Positions 11,390 through 22,975 of a DNA stretch of 64,000 nucleotides are shown piece by piece. Positions within the stretch are counted from its first letter, which is position 1, and each line of letters opens with the position of its first letter. This stretch comes from Locusta migratoria (taxonomy: Eukaryota; Arthropoda; Insecta; Orthoptera; Acrididae), in contig CM048746.1 of NCBI GenBank assembly GCA_026315105.1, forward strand, positions 349,807,548 to 349,871,547. The letters are read 5' to 3'. The notes beneath the pieces are model-generated. The model made no database searches and had not been told where the DNA came from. It was given only the letters and a program-made list of their open reading frames with translations. Both the position numbers and the translations under genes were made by a program.

Positions 11390-12509
11390 CGATGGAATAT
11401 TTCCTTTCACGCCGACCACCCACTTCCCTACCTAAAACCTTTTCCTTAATACCCTAGCCAGCTTCATCCTAACCCACAACTTCTTCACTTTTGAGGGCCA
11501 GACATACCAACAACTAAAGGGAACAGCCATGGGAACCAGGATGCCCCCCTCATACGCAAACTTATTCATGGGACGCTTAGAGGAAGCCTTCCTGGATACC
11601 CAAGCCTGTCAACCCAAAGTTTGGTACAGATTCATTGACGACATCTTCATGATCTGGACCAACAGTGAAGAACAACTCCAGAATTTTCTCTCCAACCTCA
11701 ACTCCTTTGGTCCCATCAAATTCACCTGGTCCTATTCCAAATCCCGTGCCACTTTCCTTGATGTCGACCTCCATCTATCCAATGGCCAACTGCACACATC
11801 CGTCCACATCAAACCTACCAATAAACAACAGTACCTGCATTATGACAGCTGCCATCCTTTCCACATCAAACGTTCCCTTCCCTACAGCTTAGGTCTTCGT
11901 GGCAAACAAGTCTGCTCCAGTCCTGAATCCCTGAACCAATACACCAATAACCTGATAACAGCCTTCGCATCCCGCAGCTATCCTCCTGATCTGGTACAGA
12001 AACAAATTGCCAGAGACACTTCCTCGTCCCCCCAAATTCAGAACCTTCAACAGAACCGCGGAAGTGCCCCTCTTGTCACCGGATACTTTCCGGGACTGGA
12101 GCGAACTCTGAATGTGGCTCTCCAGCAAGAATACGACTTCCTTAAATCCTGCCCCGAAATGAGATCTGTCCTTCATGACATCCTTCCCACTCCACCAAGA
12201 GTGTCTTGCCGCTGCCCATCTAACCTCCGTAATCTCCTAGTCCATCCCTATGAAATCCCCAAACCACCTTCCCTACCCTCTGGCTCCTACCCTTGTAACC
12301 GTCCCCGTTGTAAAACCTGCCCTATGCACCCTTCCACCACCTCTTATTCCAGTCCCGTAACCCGGAGGGTGTACACAGTCAAGGGCACAGCCACTTGCGA
12401 CAGCACCCACGTGATTTACCAACTGACATGCCTGCACTGTGAAGCATTCTATGTGGGAATGACCAGCAACAAACTGTCCATTCGCATGAATGGACACAAG
12501 TATATTTGA
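11390..12509 (+). mobile_element. Penelope-like retroelement copy 2, open RT/GIY-YIG frame
   Basis: Truncated PLE with an uninterrupted 326-codon frame from the ATG at 11529; homology extends in frame upstream (LASFILTHNFFTFEG). The RT carries MGTRMPPSYANLFMG and the catalytic FIDDIFMIW at residues 35-43, followed by a FLDVDLHLSNG block. A Cys-rich linker (YPCNRPRCKTCPMH) precedes the endonuclease segment HVIYQLTCLHCEAFYVGMT and SIRMNGHK, which holds the GIY-YIG tyrosine/glycine and arginine positions. The frame then stops, so the end of the endonuclease is missing, and most of the RT N-terminus is absent. It lies in the same orientation as cytochrome c1, about 180 bp before its last exon. 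Confidence 0.9.
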
Positions 12510-12686
12510 CAAATATAATCACAGAATGGAAGTTGCGTATGATAACTGTATTCATCTTGTAGTGCCCTAATTCTAAAACATTATTTGAAAGTTCTGTTTG
12601 TAGTTAATTTCAGCATTGTGTTGAATGATTACCAGTAACTCATTATATTGTTACCTTATTTAGATATTTATTTATTTATTTTTCAG

Positions 12687-12797
12687 GTTCTGGTCGTTTT
12701 CCCCATGTTACTTGGTATCATCGTTTACCTCAAGAGGCACAAGTGGTCACTTCTTAAAACCAGGAAGATGGCATTCAGGCCTCCAACACAAAAGTGA
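12687..12797 (+). CDS. Cyt-c1: Cytochrome c1, terminal exon with membrane anchor
   Basis: The final exon begins after TTTATTTTTCAG and encodes VLVVFPMLLGIIVYL then KRHKWSLLKTRKMAFRPPTQK before TGA at 12795-12797. This is the single C-terminal transmembrane helix that anchors cytochrome c1 in the inner mitochondrial membrane, followed by the conserved basic matrix tail (RHKWS.LK.RK..FRPP). Joining to 3064 keeps phase 0. The preceding 9.6 kb intron holds at least seven transposon insertions, yet all three exons and their splice signals are intact. Confidence 0.95.
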   Translation, partial: VLVVFPMLLGIIVYLKRHKWSLLKTRKMAFRPPTQK

Positions 12798-13984
12798 ATC
12801 AAAATATAGGAAAATTTGTAGTTCAAAGATCATTATTGAACATTGTCAACTTCTTCTTGGTAGCTGATTTATTGGTGACAAAGTATTCCGGCAAAACAAG
12901 AAATAAATTGTGATTCAGTATTCCCACACCAAAAAAATTTTAATTTTCCACATAATAATACTCCAAACTCAGTGATACAGCTTACAACCTGAATTTTATT
13001 TTCCATGTTTCCGAGGCAACAGATCAGTTTTTTGCACTGCCAAGTTAATGTGAAAACAAAGAACTTCAGTAAGGTGAAGTGCAGTTTTCATCAGTGTATT
13101 TTTTTATTTGATCACTGAATGCTTGCAGTTAGCAGGTCGTACCACAGCATCAGACTTCACACATGCATCATGTGGTATTAAGATTGTGGTGTATGTACAA
13201 ATATTTATAATAAAGATCTGCTACTGTACATGTGTAGCTTGTTCCCCCTTCTGTACATTGCATGTGTTGTGTACATCATATGTTTCCAATATCAAAGTGG
13301 ATTGCTTTAAATATGTAAAAGATGTTCTGTTACTCTAAAATACATTGTTGGTGTATACTGGATGTATTTATATTGCTTTTATCTGTTCATAAAGTACACA
13401 ATAATAACGTATTTAAATTGTAAATTATGATGAAGTAAAATATTCTTACCAGAATTTGTTCTGGAAAACATTCCTTTACTAGTCATGCATAACTGACATG
13501 GAACAACATATAACACCACTGTATTCATAAATACACAGATTTCTTATTCATAAAGTGCATGTGACAGGATGACTGAACAAGTAATGCTTGATAGCTTTGT
13601 GACAAGAGATGGTTTTTAAGTACAGTATGTGTTGTGTTAGTTTTTATTCTGTATTTCAGCTCCTTGCTTTGGGGAAACTATTCCTCCTTCATTTAAAATA
13701 GCAACTCAGTAGTGAATGTTGTGTTGGTTCTGTCATTGTCGCAGTTTTAATTTTGTGGCTCCTTAATCCCAGGGGTCCATAAAGGTTTTGACACTACTGA
13801 TTTTTCAAGCATAGTGTTCAAACTGTCATATGATCAGTTGCATAAAGCAGGTCTGTGGATGTGTGTGTTTCTGTCTCTGTCCATCAGTCTATTTATTAAG
13901 GTGCATTTTAGCAAGAGAACAAGGTGACATTTAGTCACACGCCAAGGTATATGGCAGTGTAAAAAAAAATTAAATGTCTAAATG
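12798..13984 (+). other. Cytochrome c1 3' UTR and downstream intergenic sequence
   Basis: AT-rich, no coding signal. Candidate polyadenylation hexamers AATAAA occur at 12902-12907 and 13209-13214; the first, about 105 bp after the stop, would give a short 3' UTR. Beyond these I see no feature before the third PLE. Confidence 0.6.
12902..12907 (+). terminator. Cyt-c1: Candidate polyadenylation signal for cytochrome c1
   Basis: AATAAA about 105 bp downstream of the stop codon. A second AATAAA at 13209-13214 is an alternative. The cleavage site is not determined. Confidence 0.45.
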
Positions 13985-15600
13985 AATTAACTACATCAAT
14001 TTCCTGATTCCTCCACCTACATGTTGTGCCAGGATGACCCCATCCCAGAACCTCTCCCCCAAATCCATCTCCCTCCTCATCCCGACAACACCCTGCACAC
14101 CTACATTGTATATGCTCCCAAAAATCCATAAATCTAACAATCCTGGATGCCCATTTGTGGCTGGTTACTGTACTCCCACAAAGAATTTCAGCCCTTGTTG
14201 ACCAGCACCTCCAATTGTTTGATACCTAGATACCAGCCATTTTCTTCACTCTCTCCATCTCCACCCCTTACTTGTCACTGTTGATGCCACTTCGCTGTAC
14301 GCCAATATCCCTGCTCTCGAACATTACCTTTCTTAATCTCATTCGGATTCAAAGCTCAATACCTCATTCCTTATAACCCTTATCAATTTTCTTTGAAGGA
14401 TAAGTATACAATCAAATCTGCAGAGCCAAAGGCACCCATATGTCATCTTCCTATGTTAACCTATGTATGGGTTGACTAGAGAAAAACTTCCTAGCTTCCC
14501 AAACCCCTGGCCTGGTTCAGGTTTATTGATGATGTTTTCATGATTTGGACTCAGGACTAGGGCACCCTATCCTCGTTCCTTCACAACCTAAATTCCTTCT
14601 CCCCCATCAGTTCCACTTGGTCCTTCTCAATCCGGCAAGTCCCCTTCCCGAATGTTAACCTCCGCCTCACTGACGGCTCCATCCACACCTCTGTCCACAT
14701 TAAACCTACTAATTACCAACAGTACCTGCACGTTGTGCACTTTGGTACCTCCCATCCATTCCACTTAAAAACCTCCCATACAGCCTTGCTACCCGTGGTT
14801 GGTGAATTTGAAGTGATGAGAAGTCCCTTACCCACTATGCCAAAGGCCTTCACAGACAGACATTACCCTCCCGACTTGGTCCACAAAGAGATTTCCCATG
14901 CCATATCCCCACACAACAATCCTCCCTCTAACCCCAGTAAGCAGTCACAAAGGAATGTCCTTGTCACCCAATACCACCCGGGACTGTAACAACTAAAACT
15001 CACATCCTATCCAAAATCCTTCAGACCTCTCCCCCCCCCCTCCTTAAAGTGGTGTTCCCTCACCCACCCAACCTCCACAACATCCTAGTCATCCCTATAC
15101 CACTCCCAACCTCAACCCCTTCAACCCCTTACCACAGGGATCATACCCTTGTGGTAGATACTGAAGGAAAACCTGCCCAATCCACCCACCCAGTACTTCC
15201 TATTCCAGTTTTGTCACAGGCTTATCCTACCCCATCAGAGGTCGGGCCACCTGTGACAGCAGGCACGTGATACACCAACTCGCTGCAATCATTGCATAGC
15301 GTTTTATATCAGTATGATGACAAACCAGCTGTCTGTCAGAATGAATGGCCACCGCCGAACTGTCGCAAGAACTAGATAGACCACCCTGTGGCACAGCATG
15401 CAGCTGAGCACAGCACTCTGGATTTCAATGGCTGCTTCACTACCCGAGAAATCTGCATCCTCCCCTCCACCACCAGCTCTCCTTAGCTGCACAGGTGGGA
15501 GTTGTCCCTTCTACACATTCTATGATCCCACAACCATCTTCTCCTCAACCTAAGATAACTTCCCATCCCTGCAACCTATGCTTAACATCCCCACCGCCCA
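13985..15600 (+). mobile_element. Penelope-like retroelement, decayed copy 3
   Basis: Colinear with copy 1 at the DNA level, starting with a CTGATTCCTCCACCTACA-like phrase and the GGCTGGTTACTG RT block near 14159. It contains an RT D-D region (TTTATTGATGATGTTTTCATG near 14522) and the GIY-YIG end (MNGHR near 15340). Stops and indels are frequent, so this is a pseudogene. It runs directly towards the C-tract minisatellite. Confidence 0.85.
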
Positions 15601-15726
15601 TTATCCTGTATACATGTCTTCCTTACAATTGTGTATCACCACTTACAATATCCTCTTAATTTATTACCTTTATTTTCTCCTATTTTCCCAACTTTATTTA
15701 TTCCTTTTTTTCCCCTAATTTTTCCC

Positions 15727-16790
15727 CCCACAGACTTTTTTCCTTTCCCCCCCCACAGACTTTTTTCCTTTCCCCCCCCACAGACTTTTTTCCTTCCCCC
15801 CCCCCCACAGACTTTTTTCCTTTCCCCCCCCCCACAGACTTTTTTCCTTTCCCCCCCCCCCCCAGACCTTTTTCCTTTCCCCCCCCCCCCCACAGACTTT
15901 TTTCCTTTCCCCCCCCCACAGACTTTTTTCCTTTCCCCCCCCCCCACAGACTTTTTTCCTTTCCCCCCCCCCCACAGACTTTTTTCCTTTCCCCCCCCCA
16001 CAGACTTTTTTCCTTTCCCCCCCCCCCCACAGACTTTTTTCCTTTCCCCCCCCCACAGACTTTTTTCCTTTCCCCCCCCCACAGACTTTTTTCCTTTCCC
16101 CCCCCCCACAGACTTTTTTCCTTCCCCCCCCCAGACTTTTTTCCTTCCCCCCCCCAGACTTTTTTCCTTTCCCCCCCCAGACTTTTTCCTTTCCCCCCCC
16201 CACAGACTTTTTTCCTTCCCCCCCCCACAGACTTTTTTCCTTCCCCCCCCCACAGACTTTTTTCCTTCCCCCCCCCCCACAGACTTTTTTCCTTCCCCCC
16301 CCCCACAGACTTTTTTCCTTCCCCCCCCCACAGACTTTTTTCCTTCCCCCCCCACAGACTTTTTTCCTTTCCCCCCCCCCACAGACTTTTTTCCTTCCCC
16401 CCCCCACAGATTTTTTCCTTTCCCCCCCCCCCCCCCCCACAGACTTTTTTCCTTTCCCCCCCCCCCCACAGACTTTTTTCCTTCCCCCCCCCACAGACTT
16501 TTTTCCTTCCCCCCCCCACAGACTTTTTTCCTTCCCCCCCCCCCCACAGACTTTTTTCCTTCCCCCCCCCCCACAGACTTTTTTCCTTCCCCCCCCCCCC
16601 CACAGACTTTTTTCCTTCCCCCCCCCCCCCACAGACTTTTTTCCTTCCCCCCCCCCACAGACTTTTTTCCTTCCCCCCCCCCACAGACTTTTTTCCTTCC
16701 CCCCCCCCACAGACTTTTTTCCTTCCCCCCCCCCACAGACTTTTTTCCTTCCCCCCCCCCCCCCCCCCCCCACAGACTTTACACCTTCCC
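15727..16790. repeat. C-tract minisatellite, about 40 units
   Basis: About 40 tandem units of CACAGACTTTTTTCCTTy followed by a run of roughly 7 to 20 C residues, giving a 24-37 bp unit. The non-C core is almost invariant, while the C-run length varies from unit to unit. All long open frames here (455 codons on plus, 328-366 on minus) simply translate the repeat. The G-rich complement has dozens of G-runs spaced by about 17 nt, so strong G-quadruplex or i-motif potential is expected. Confidence 0.97.
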
Positions 16791-16918
16791 CCCCCCCGAC
16801 TTTACCCCTTTCAAAGTGGAACTTTCCATCCCCCTCATTTACCCAGCATCTTTCCCCCCACCACTCCCTACTTCACTCAGTGTACCTTGTGTTGGAGTGT
16901 CCGGACATGATAGGTGTG

Positions 16919-16919
16919 C

Positions 16920-16975
<56 letters not shown>

Positions 16976-16992
16976 AGAGAGAGAGAGAGATT
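16919..16992. repeat. (TG)n then (GA)n microsatellite
   Basis: About 26 GT units run directly into GAGAGA; a second short GA tract follows near 17011-17022. Confidence 0.95.
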
Positions 16993-17123
16993 GCGTGAAT
17001 CACGGGAGGGAGAGAGAGAGAGATTGCGTGAATGTGATTACCTATTTTGTGTAAGTCAGCAGCTTAGCATGCCCCCTTTTTTTTTAGTTGTTACCTATCC
17101 TCCGTTATTGATAAATGAATTAA

Positions 17124-17703
17124 TTAACACATTCGCTGCGGTCACCAGTGCAGGCTGCTAACGCTCTAAGCAGATGCCTGTAAGCGCATGTGCGCTGAGG
17201 GCTGAAATCATACTCCTGTGCAGGTAAGTAATATTGACAGCAAAAATGTCTGCCCAAGAGGTGGTGTTAGATACAGAAAAGTAAGTATGCTTTAGCTGCA
17301 TGCTGAATGCTGTCTGACACTTATAAGCGTATATTGCTCACTTTTTTCGGGTTAGCAGGCCTTGGTGTCGTTTTGCCGCCATCGCAAACAGTGCATAACA
17401 TAGACGACTAAATACGAAAACACAACTGCAGACAAGAAAATGTTACTCGATATTTCGTTGGTGGCTAGTACTAACACGAGTGCACAGTCAAACTAACTAA
17501 ATTGAGTACTCAGCTAGCGAACGCACCGCTTAACACGAGTGCACAGTCAAACTAACTAAATTGAGTACTCAGCTAGCGAACGCACCGCTTATAAGCGTTA
17601 CCTGCGTTGGCGTACTGATCGCGGAAGCGCTTAGAAGTGTCGGCAGCTCTGGCGTACTGATTGCGGTACTGCTTATCAGCATCAGATGCAGTGAATGGGT
17701 TAA
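17124..17703. mobile_element. piggyBac-type non-autonomous element
   Basis: Bounded by TTAA at 17124-17127 and 17700-17703. The left end reads CACATTCGCTGCGGTC after TTAA and the right end, on the other strand, reads CCCATTCACTGCATCTG, an imperfect inverted repeat typical of TTAA-specific elements. Inside, a short ATG frame MSAQEVVLDTEK (17247-17282) is followed directly by a GTAAGT donor, possibly the remnant first exon of a transposase. It also contains an exact 59-bp tandem duplication. Confidence 0.6.
17472..17589. repeat. Exact 59-bp tandem duplication
   Basis: 17472-17530 and 17531-17589 are identical, each starting TAACACGAGTGCACAG. Complete identity suggests a very recent event, or an assembly effect. 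Confidence 0.92.
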
Positions 17704-18613
17704 GAGACAGCTATTTATGTAACGTATTTTGTCACTTGCGCACTTGTTCATTAAAAACTACAGGATATTTCCCGATGGCCTACAGTTGTGAAATTTGGCA
17801 AGTAGTTCTGTACCACAATACAAGCTAAGGAAGAAAACTGGAAAATTATTAATTTGTAATTAAGTCAAATACCATTATAAACATGCATTACATTTATAAT
17901 CTATCGAAAGTCTGAGGACATTCTGACTCTTGGTATAGTTTGATCTATTTTTGTAAATAGATATTTGTGTGTTCCGCCAGCATCTGGGAAAACTTGGGGG
18001 AATTTTTTTGTTCTGGTAATCTTTGGGTAAACTCTAATTTTTTTTATTTTTCTGAAGAAACCTGGAAAAGAACTTGGCTTCTGGGCAGATGTCTTTGCTT
18101 ACTCTTTAACAAAGAAATCTGAGAAAATGGGGAAATTCGTATATTGAGTTCTCTTGTATATGTTTACATTTCTTGAGAGTTTTCATAGTTAGGAAATCTC
18201 ATTCAGTGGAAAGCAATGACAAATCTGCCACCTTGACAGGACCTATCAGATCTGAACTGTTCAGAGCCCTGTTATACTAGGCCAAGGTTGTAGAAATGTT
18301 TGTCTAGGCTCGCTTTGTCTTTGTGGTGCCGCGTGCGTGTTTGGAAGCGGAATAGCAAGGAGATTGTGTGTTAAGTTTATTTACTTGTGTGTTATGAGAG
18401 AGAGAGAGAGAGAGAGAGAGTGAGTGAGTTCAGTCTATTGGAATTCATTTATTTTAATCTGTGAATACTGGAGTGTGATGACACAGTTATATATTTTTCA
18501 GATTCGCCGTTAATAAACAGTTCAGCGTTAGGTTTATATTTTGCAAAGCTTACTGTTTATCAAACTACTGTGTCCTCTGACGTACTTGTTTCTTCCAAGT
18601 AAAGGTTTTTAGA
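17704..18613 (+). other. Unassigned sequence and probable LINE 5' UTR
   Basis: No coding feature. It includes a (GA)n tract at about 18398-18422. The last few hundred bases are probably the 5' UTR of the CR1-like LINE whose ORF1 starts at 18614, but I cannot place its 5' end. Confidence 0.4.
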
Positions 18614-19603
18614 ATGGCTAGGAACTATGACTGCTGCGAACGGATGGAGGCAGAGTTGGCGACTCTTCGCTCGCAGCTTCAGGCGGTGTAGGCTTCGCTG
18701 GCAACGCTTGAGACTAGGGTGGGTGGGCGCCGCTGTTGTGGGCCGCTCGCGGGGGTGCAGCAGATGCCCTGTGCGTCTGTTGTGCCCTCCGATAGGCCTG
18801 CGGCTGTGGCCAGCCCGCTCACTGCCCGCGAGGAGGTAGGCCCCCCCCCCCCCCAATCCGTGGTGGACTGGGAGGTCTCCTCAGTGCGTGTCAGGCGGCG
18901 TAAGACTACCCGAGGGACCAAAGTGAAGGCCTCCCCGGTTAGTCTTGCCAACAGATTCGAGGCGCTGTCTGTGGCAGGGGATGTTCCTGACACAGATGGT
19001 GTTGCTTGTCCTGTACTTGCCCCTCTGCCTTCAAGATCCGGGCACTCACAGAGGGTGGGTTTGTTAGTAGGTGGGAGCTCCAACGTTAGGCGGGTAATGG
19101 AGCCCCCTAGGAAAATGGCTAGTAGGGAGGGGAAGAATTCTAATGTACACTCCGTGTGCATACTGGGGGGAGTCATTCCAGATGTGGAACGGCTCCTTCC
19201 GGATGCCATGAAGAGCACAGGGTGCAGCCAGCTGCAGGTGGTGGCTCATGTCGGGACCAATGATGTGTGTCGCTTTGGATCGGAAGAGATCCTATCTGGT
19301 TTTGAGCGGCTATCAGAAGTGGTTAAGACTGCCAGTCTTGCTCGCAAGATGAAAGCGGAGCTCACCATCTGCAGCATTGTCGACAGGACTGACTGCGGAC
19401 CTTTGGTTCAGAGCCGAGTTGAGGGTCTGAATCAGAGGCTCAGACGGTTCTGCGACCGTGTGGGCTGCAGATTCCTCGACTTGCGCCAAAGGGTGGTGGG
19501 TTTTCGGGTTCCGCTAAATAGGTCAGGAATTCTCTATACTCAGGAAGCGGCTACACGGGTAGCGGGGGCTGTGTGGCGTGGACTGGGCGGTTTTTTAGGT
19601 TAG
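18614..19603 (+). pseudogene. CR1-like LINE ORF1 (SGNH esterase-like), broken
   Basis: The ATG at 18614 starts MARNYDCCERMEAELATLRS, matching the Cys-containing coiled-coil N-terminus of the copy at 44927, but an in-frame TAG near 18689 interrupts it; the frame is then open from 18692 to the TAG at 19601-19603. SGNH blocks are recognisable: GGSSNVRRVMEP, HVGTNDVCRFGSEE, and a final block LNRSGILYTQEA in which the catalytic Asp and His of the intact copy (DRSGVH) are replaced by Asn and Leu. The last codons contain the heptamer TTTTTTA at 19591-19597. Confidence 0.85.
19591..19597 (+). promoter_or_regulatory. Candidate -1 frameshift slippery site (TTTTTTA)
   Basis: Read in the ORF1 frame as GG T TTT TTA GGT TAG, this is a canonical X XXY YYZ heptamer one codon before the stop. 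The -1 frame continues without a stop into the endonuclease (AGG TTA GAT...). The same arrangement occurs at 44010-44004 on the minus strand. Confidence 0.7.
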
Positions 19604-22404
19604 ATGGCCTCGGGAATACACAAAATGGGTTTCAGTCTCAAAGGGGGCAGGTTAGACACGGGGAGAAAGCAGACCTAAAAACCATTGGTGTAACAGTTGT
19701 AAATTGTCGTAGCTGTGTTGGGAAAATTCCAGAGCTCCAAACGCTGATAGAAAGTACTGAGGCACAAATCGTTATAGGTTCTGAAAGCTGGCTGACGCCT
19801 GAGATAAATTCGGCCGAAATTTTTTCAAAGGGCCAAATGGTCTTCAGAAAGGATAGAATAAATAAAACGGGGTGGCGTGTTTATTGCTGTTACAAACGGT
19901 TTATCCTGCAGCGAAATTGAGGCAGATACTTCCTGTGAATTGGTCTGGGCAGAGGTTATACCTGACCACCGGAATAAATTAATAATTGGATCTTTTTATC
20001 GGCTCCCTGACTCAGACGATGCGGTTGCAGAAATGTTCAAAGAAAGCTTGAATCATATTTCAAATAGGTATCCAAAGCATACTGTTATAATCGGTGGCGA
20101 CTTTAATTTACCCTCGATATGTTGGCATAATTACGTATTCAAAACCGGGGATAAATATAAAACATCGTCCGAACTAGTTCTGAATGCTTTTTCTGAAAAG
20201 TACTTCGAACAGTTAGTTCATGAACCCACTAGAATAGTACGTTGTTGCGAAAATACTCTTGATCTCCTAGCAACAAATAATCCAGAGATAGTAAAGAGCA
20301 TCAAAACAGATACAGAGATTAGCGAACATAGAGTTGTAGTAGCGAGACTAAATGTCGACATTCCCAAATACACCAAAAATAAACGAAAAATATATCTATT
20401 CAATAAAGCAAATAAAAAATCCCTTCACGCTTTCCTGAGTGATAGTCTCCAGTCCTTCAAAACTAAAAATGCGAGTGTAGATCAGTTGTGGCTTACTTTC
20501 AAAGACATAATATCAGTAGCAATCGAGAGATTTATACCAAATAAATTGATAAAAGTGGGCTGACCCCCTGTGGTACACAAAACAGGTCAGATCACTGTTG
20601 CAGAAACAAAGAAAAACGCATGCAAAATTTAAGAAGACACAGAATCCGCAAGACTGGCAATCATTTACTGAAACTCGCACCCTAGCGCGGACGTCAATGC
20701 GAGAAGCCTATAGTAGTTACCACAATGAAATCCTGTCTCGTAATCTTGCAGAAAATCCAAAGAAATTCTGGTCATATGTGAAGTGCACTAGCGGCAAAAC
20801 ACAAACAATACCTTCGCTACGCGATAGCAATCAATGGTAATACTACCGACGACAGTACTGCTAAGGCAGAATTACTAAACACAGCTTTCCGAAATTCTTT
20901 CACCAAAGAAGACGAAATGAACACTCCAGTATTCAGTCCAAGAACAGCTGCCAGCATGCGAAACGAAGAAGTAGATGTTCCTGGAGTAGTAAAACAACTT
21001 AAGTCTCTAAACAAAAATAAATCTTCCGGGCCAGATTGTATACCAACTAGATTCCTCTCAGAGTATGCTGATGCAATAGCTCCGTACTTAGCTATAATTT
21101 ACAACAGATCACTCAGCGAAAGATCCGTACCCAAAGACTGGAAAGTTGCCCAAGTGACTCCAATATTCAAGAAAGGCAATAGGAGTGATCCCCAAAATTA
21201 CAGGCGTATCTCATTGACGTCGATTTGCAGTAGGATTTTGGAACATATACTTTGTTCGAATATTATGAACTACCTCGAAGAGAACGACCTATTAACCAAT
21301 AGTCGGCACGGATTCAGAAAGTATCACTCTTGCGAAACACAGCTTGCCCTTCATTCATTTGAAGTGTTAAGTGCCATCGACAAGGATCTCAAATCGATTC
21401 CATATTTCTGGATTTCCGGAAGGCGTTTGACACTGTACCTCACAAGCGGCTTCTAATGAAATTGCGTGCTTATGGAATATCTCCCCAATTGTGCGATTGG
21501 ATTCACGATTTCCTATCAGAAAGGACACAGTTCGTTGTAATTGACGGTAAGTCATCGAGTAAAACAGAAGTGATATCTGGCGTTCCACAGGGAAGCGTTA
21601 TAGGTCCCCTACTCTTCCTCGTGTTTATAAACGATTTAGGAGGCAATCTGAATAGCTCCCTTAGACTGTTTGCGGATGATGCTGTCGTTTATCGGTTAGT
21701 GAAGTCAACAGAGGATCAAAAGCAACTGCAAAGCGATTTACACAAAATTTCTACTTGGTGCGAAAATTGCCAATTGACACTAAATAAAGAAAAGTGTGAA
21801 GTAATACCCATGACCACTAAAAGAAATCCGCTGAACTTCAATTACGCGATAAATCAGTCAAACCTTAAGGTCGTAAATTCTACCAAATACCTAGGAGTTA
21901 CAGTTACGAACAACTTTGACTGGAGAGAACACACAGAAAATATTGTGGGGAAGGCGAACCAAAGATTACCTTTCATTGGCAGAAGATGCACCAGCTCCAC
22001 CAATGAGACTGCCTACATCACACTTGTGCGTCCTCTCCTGGAGTACTGTTGCCCCTTGTGGGACCCTCACCAGGTGGGACTGACGGAAGATATTGAGAAG
22101 GTTCAGAGAAGGGCAGCTTGTTTTGTTTTATCACGTCACGGAGGGGAAAGCGTCACGGAAATGTTGCACGAATTGGGTGGAAATCATTAAAAGAAAGACG
22201 TTATTCATTGCGGCGTGATCTGTTTGCGAAGTTTCAATCACCGACTTTTAGTTCTGAATGTGAAAATATTTTGCTAACACCCACCTACTTAGGGAGACAT
22301 GACCATCCCAATAAAATAAGAGAAATCAGATCGAAAACTGAACGATTTAGGTGTTCTTTCTTCCCGCGCGCTTTTAGAGAATGGAACGGTAAAGAAAAGT
22401 TATG
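19597..22404 (+). pseudogene. CR1-like LINE ORF2 (endonuclease and RT), frameshifted
   Basis: The -1 frame after the slippery site reads RLDGLGNTQNGFQ and reaches the endonuclease motif IVIGSESWL with no Met before it. A frameshift near 19880 moves to a frame with GGDFNLPSICW (19877-20563). Further breaks separate it from the RT palm (SSGPDCIPTRFL, VTPIFKKGN), SGVPQGSVIGPLLF, FADDAVVYR (near 21671) and the C-terminal RRAACFVLSRHGG region, ending around 22404. At least five frame breaks make it non-functional. Confidence 0.88.
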
Positions 22405-22471
22405 AAAGTGGTTAATGAACCCTCTGCCAGGCACTTAAATGTGATTTGCAGAGTATCTATGTAGATGTAGA

Positions 22472-22559
22472 TGCCCGAGGGGGGATTCGAACCCCTGACC
22501 GTAGTGGCCGTGCAGACCGTGACTGGAGCGCCTCAGTCCCCTCGGCCACCGCGGTCGGC
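22472..22559 (-). mobile_element. tRNA-derived SINE head (family 1), truncated
   Basis: Minus-strand copy of the family-1 tRNA-like head: A-box GTGGCCGAGGGG, a CACGGTCTGCACGGCCAC middle, B-box GGGTTCGAATCC. Only the head is present; the tail is missing. It sits exactly at the TGTAGATG tail of the CR1-like LINE. Confidence 0.85.
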
Positions 22560-22975
22560 AAATTATCCTCCTTCCTCCCCTTGTTCAACAGGGACGGCCG
22601 GCAGGTAGTCGAGGCGCCATGGCACAGCTCCCTCCGAGGTTTGGAAAAGAAAGGGGGAGGGGGCGGCAGATTTGCCGCCCCCGCAACGTGCCGCCCCGTG
22701 CGGACGCACGTTTCGCACGTGCCTTGCGCCGGCCCTGCAGGGCGGTCTCCCAGCCCAGTAGGCGGAGCCCAGATATAACATAGAAATACATGATCAGAAG
22801 CTGCAGTGGTGTATTATAATTACTGTTCCAAAAGGAAGGCCACAATGTGTGTGGCAGAGTTAAATTCTTTGCGGGAAGGATTGCTGAACACCATCTATCA
22901 TGTCTGTATCTCTTTGCGTAATATCACAGGAGTGTTGTATTCTGCGTTAAAGATTGTTGACATCAACAAATAACA
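22560..22975. other. GC-rich unassigned segment
   Basis: 22590-22770 is strongly GC-rich (CCGCCCC and CGGCC runs) unlike its AT-rich surroundings, then it becomes AT-rich again. Short open frames lack domain signatures. A similar GC-rich stretch occurs at 46240-46800. I cannot assign it. Confidence 0.4.

Larger units (their letters stand above)
18614..22471 (+). mobile_element. CR1-like LINE, decayed two-ORF copy
   Basis: A two-ORF non-LTR retrotransposon with an esterase-type ORF1 (18614-19603), an ORF2 with endonuclease and RT (19597-22404, broken), and a 3' tail of GTAGATGTAGATG. It is closely colinear with the better preserved minus-strand copy at 41124-45415. An SGNH-esterase ORF1 is characteristic of the CR1/L2 group. 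A SINE head abuts the tail at 22472. Confidence 0.88.

Noticed and set aside
15631..16998. A 455-codon plus-strand frame and minus-strand frames of 328-366 codons
   Set aside because: They translate the C-tract minisatellite in every phase (PPP.TDFFP- or GGGKEKSLW-type repeats). No non-repetitive domain and no initiation context.
18679..19218. 179-codon minus-strand frame opposite LINE ORF1
   Set aside because: Shadow of the ORF1 frame, which has the recognisable SGNH motifs.
19604..19620. Reinitiation at the ATG right after the ORF1 stop (TAGATGG) as the route to ORF2
   Set aside because: That ATG is in the ORF1 frame and soon stops; it does not enter ORF2. The intact copy lacks it.
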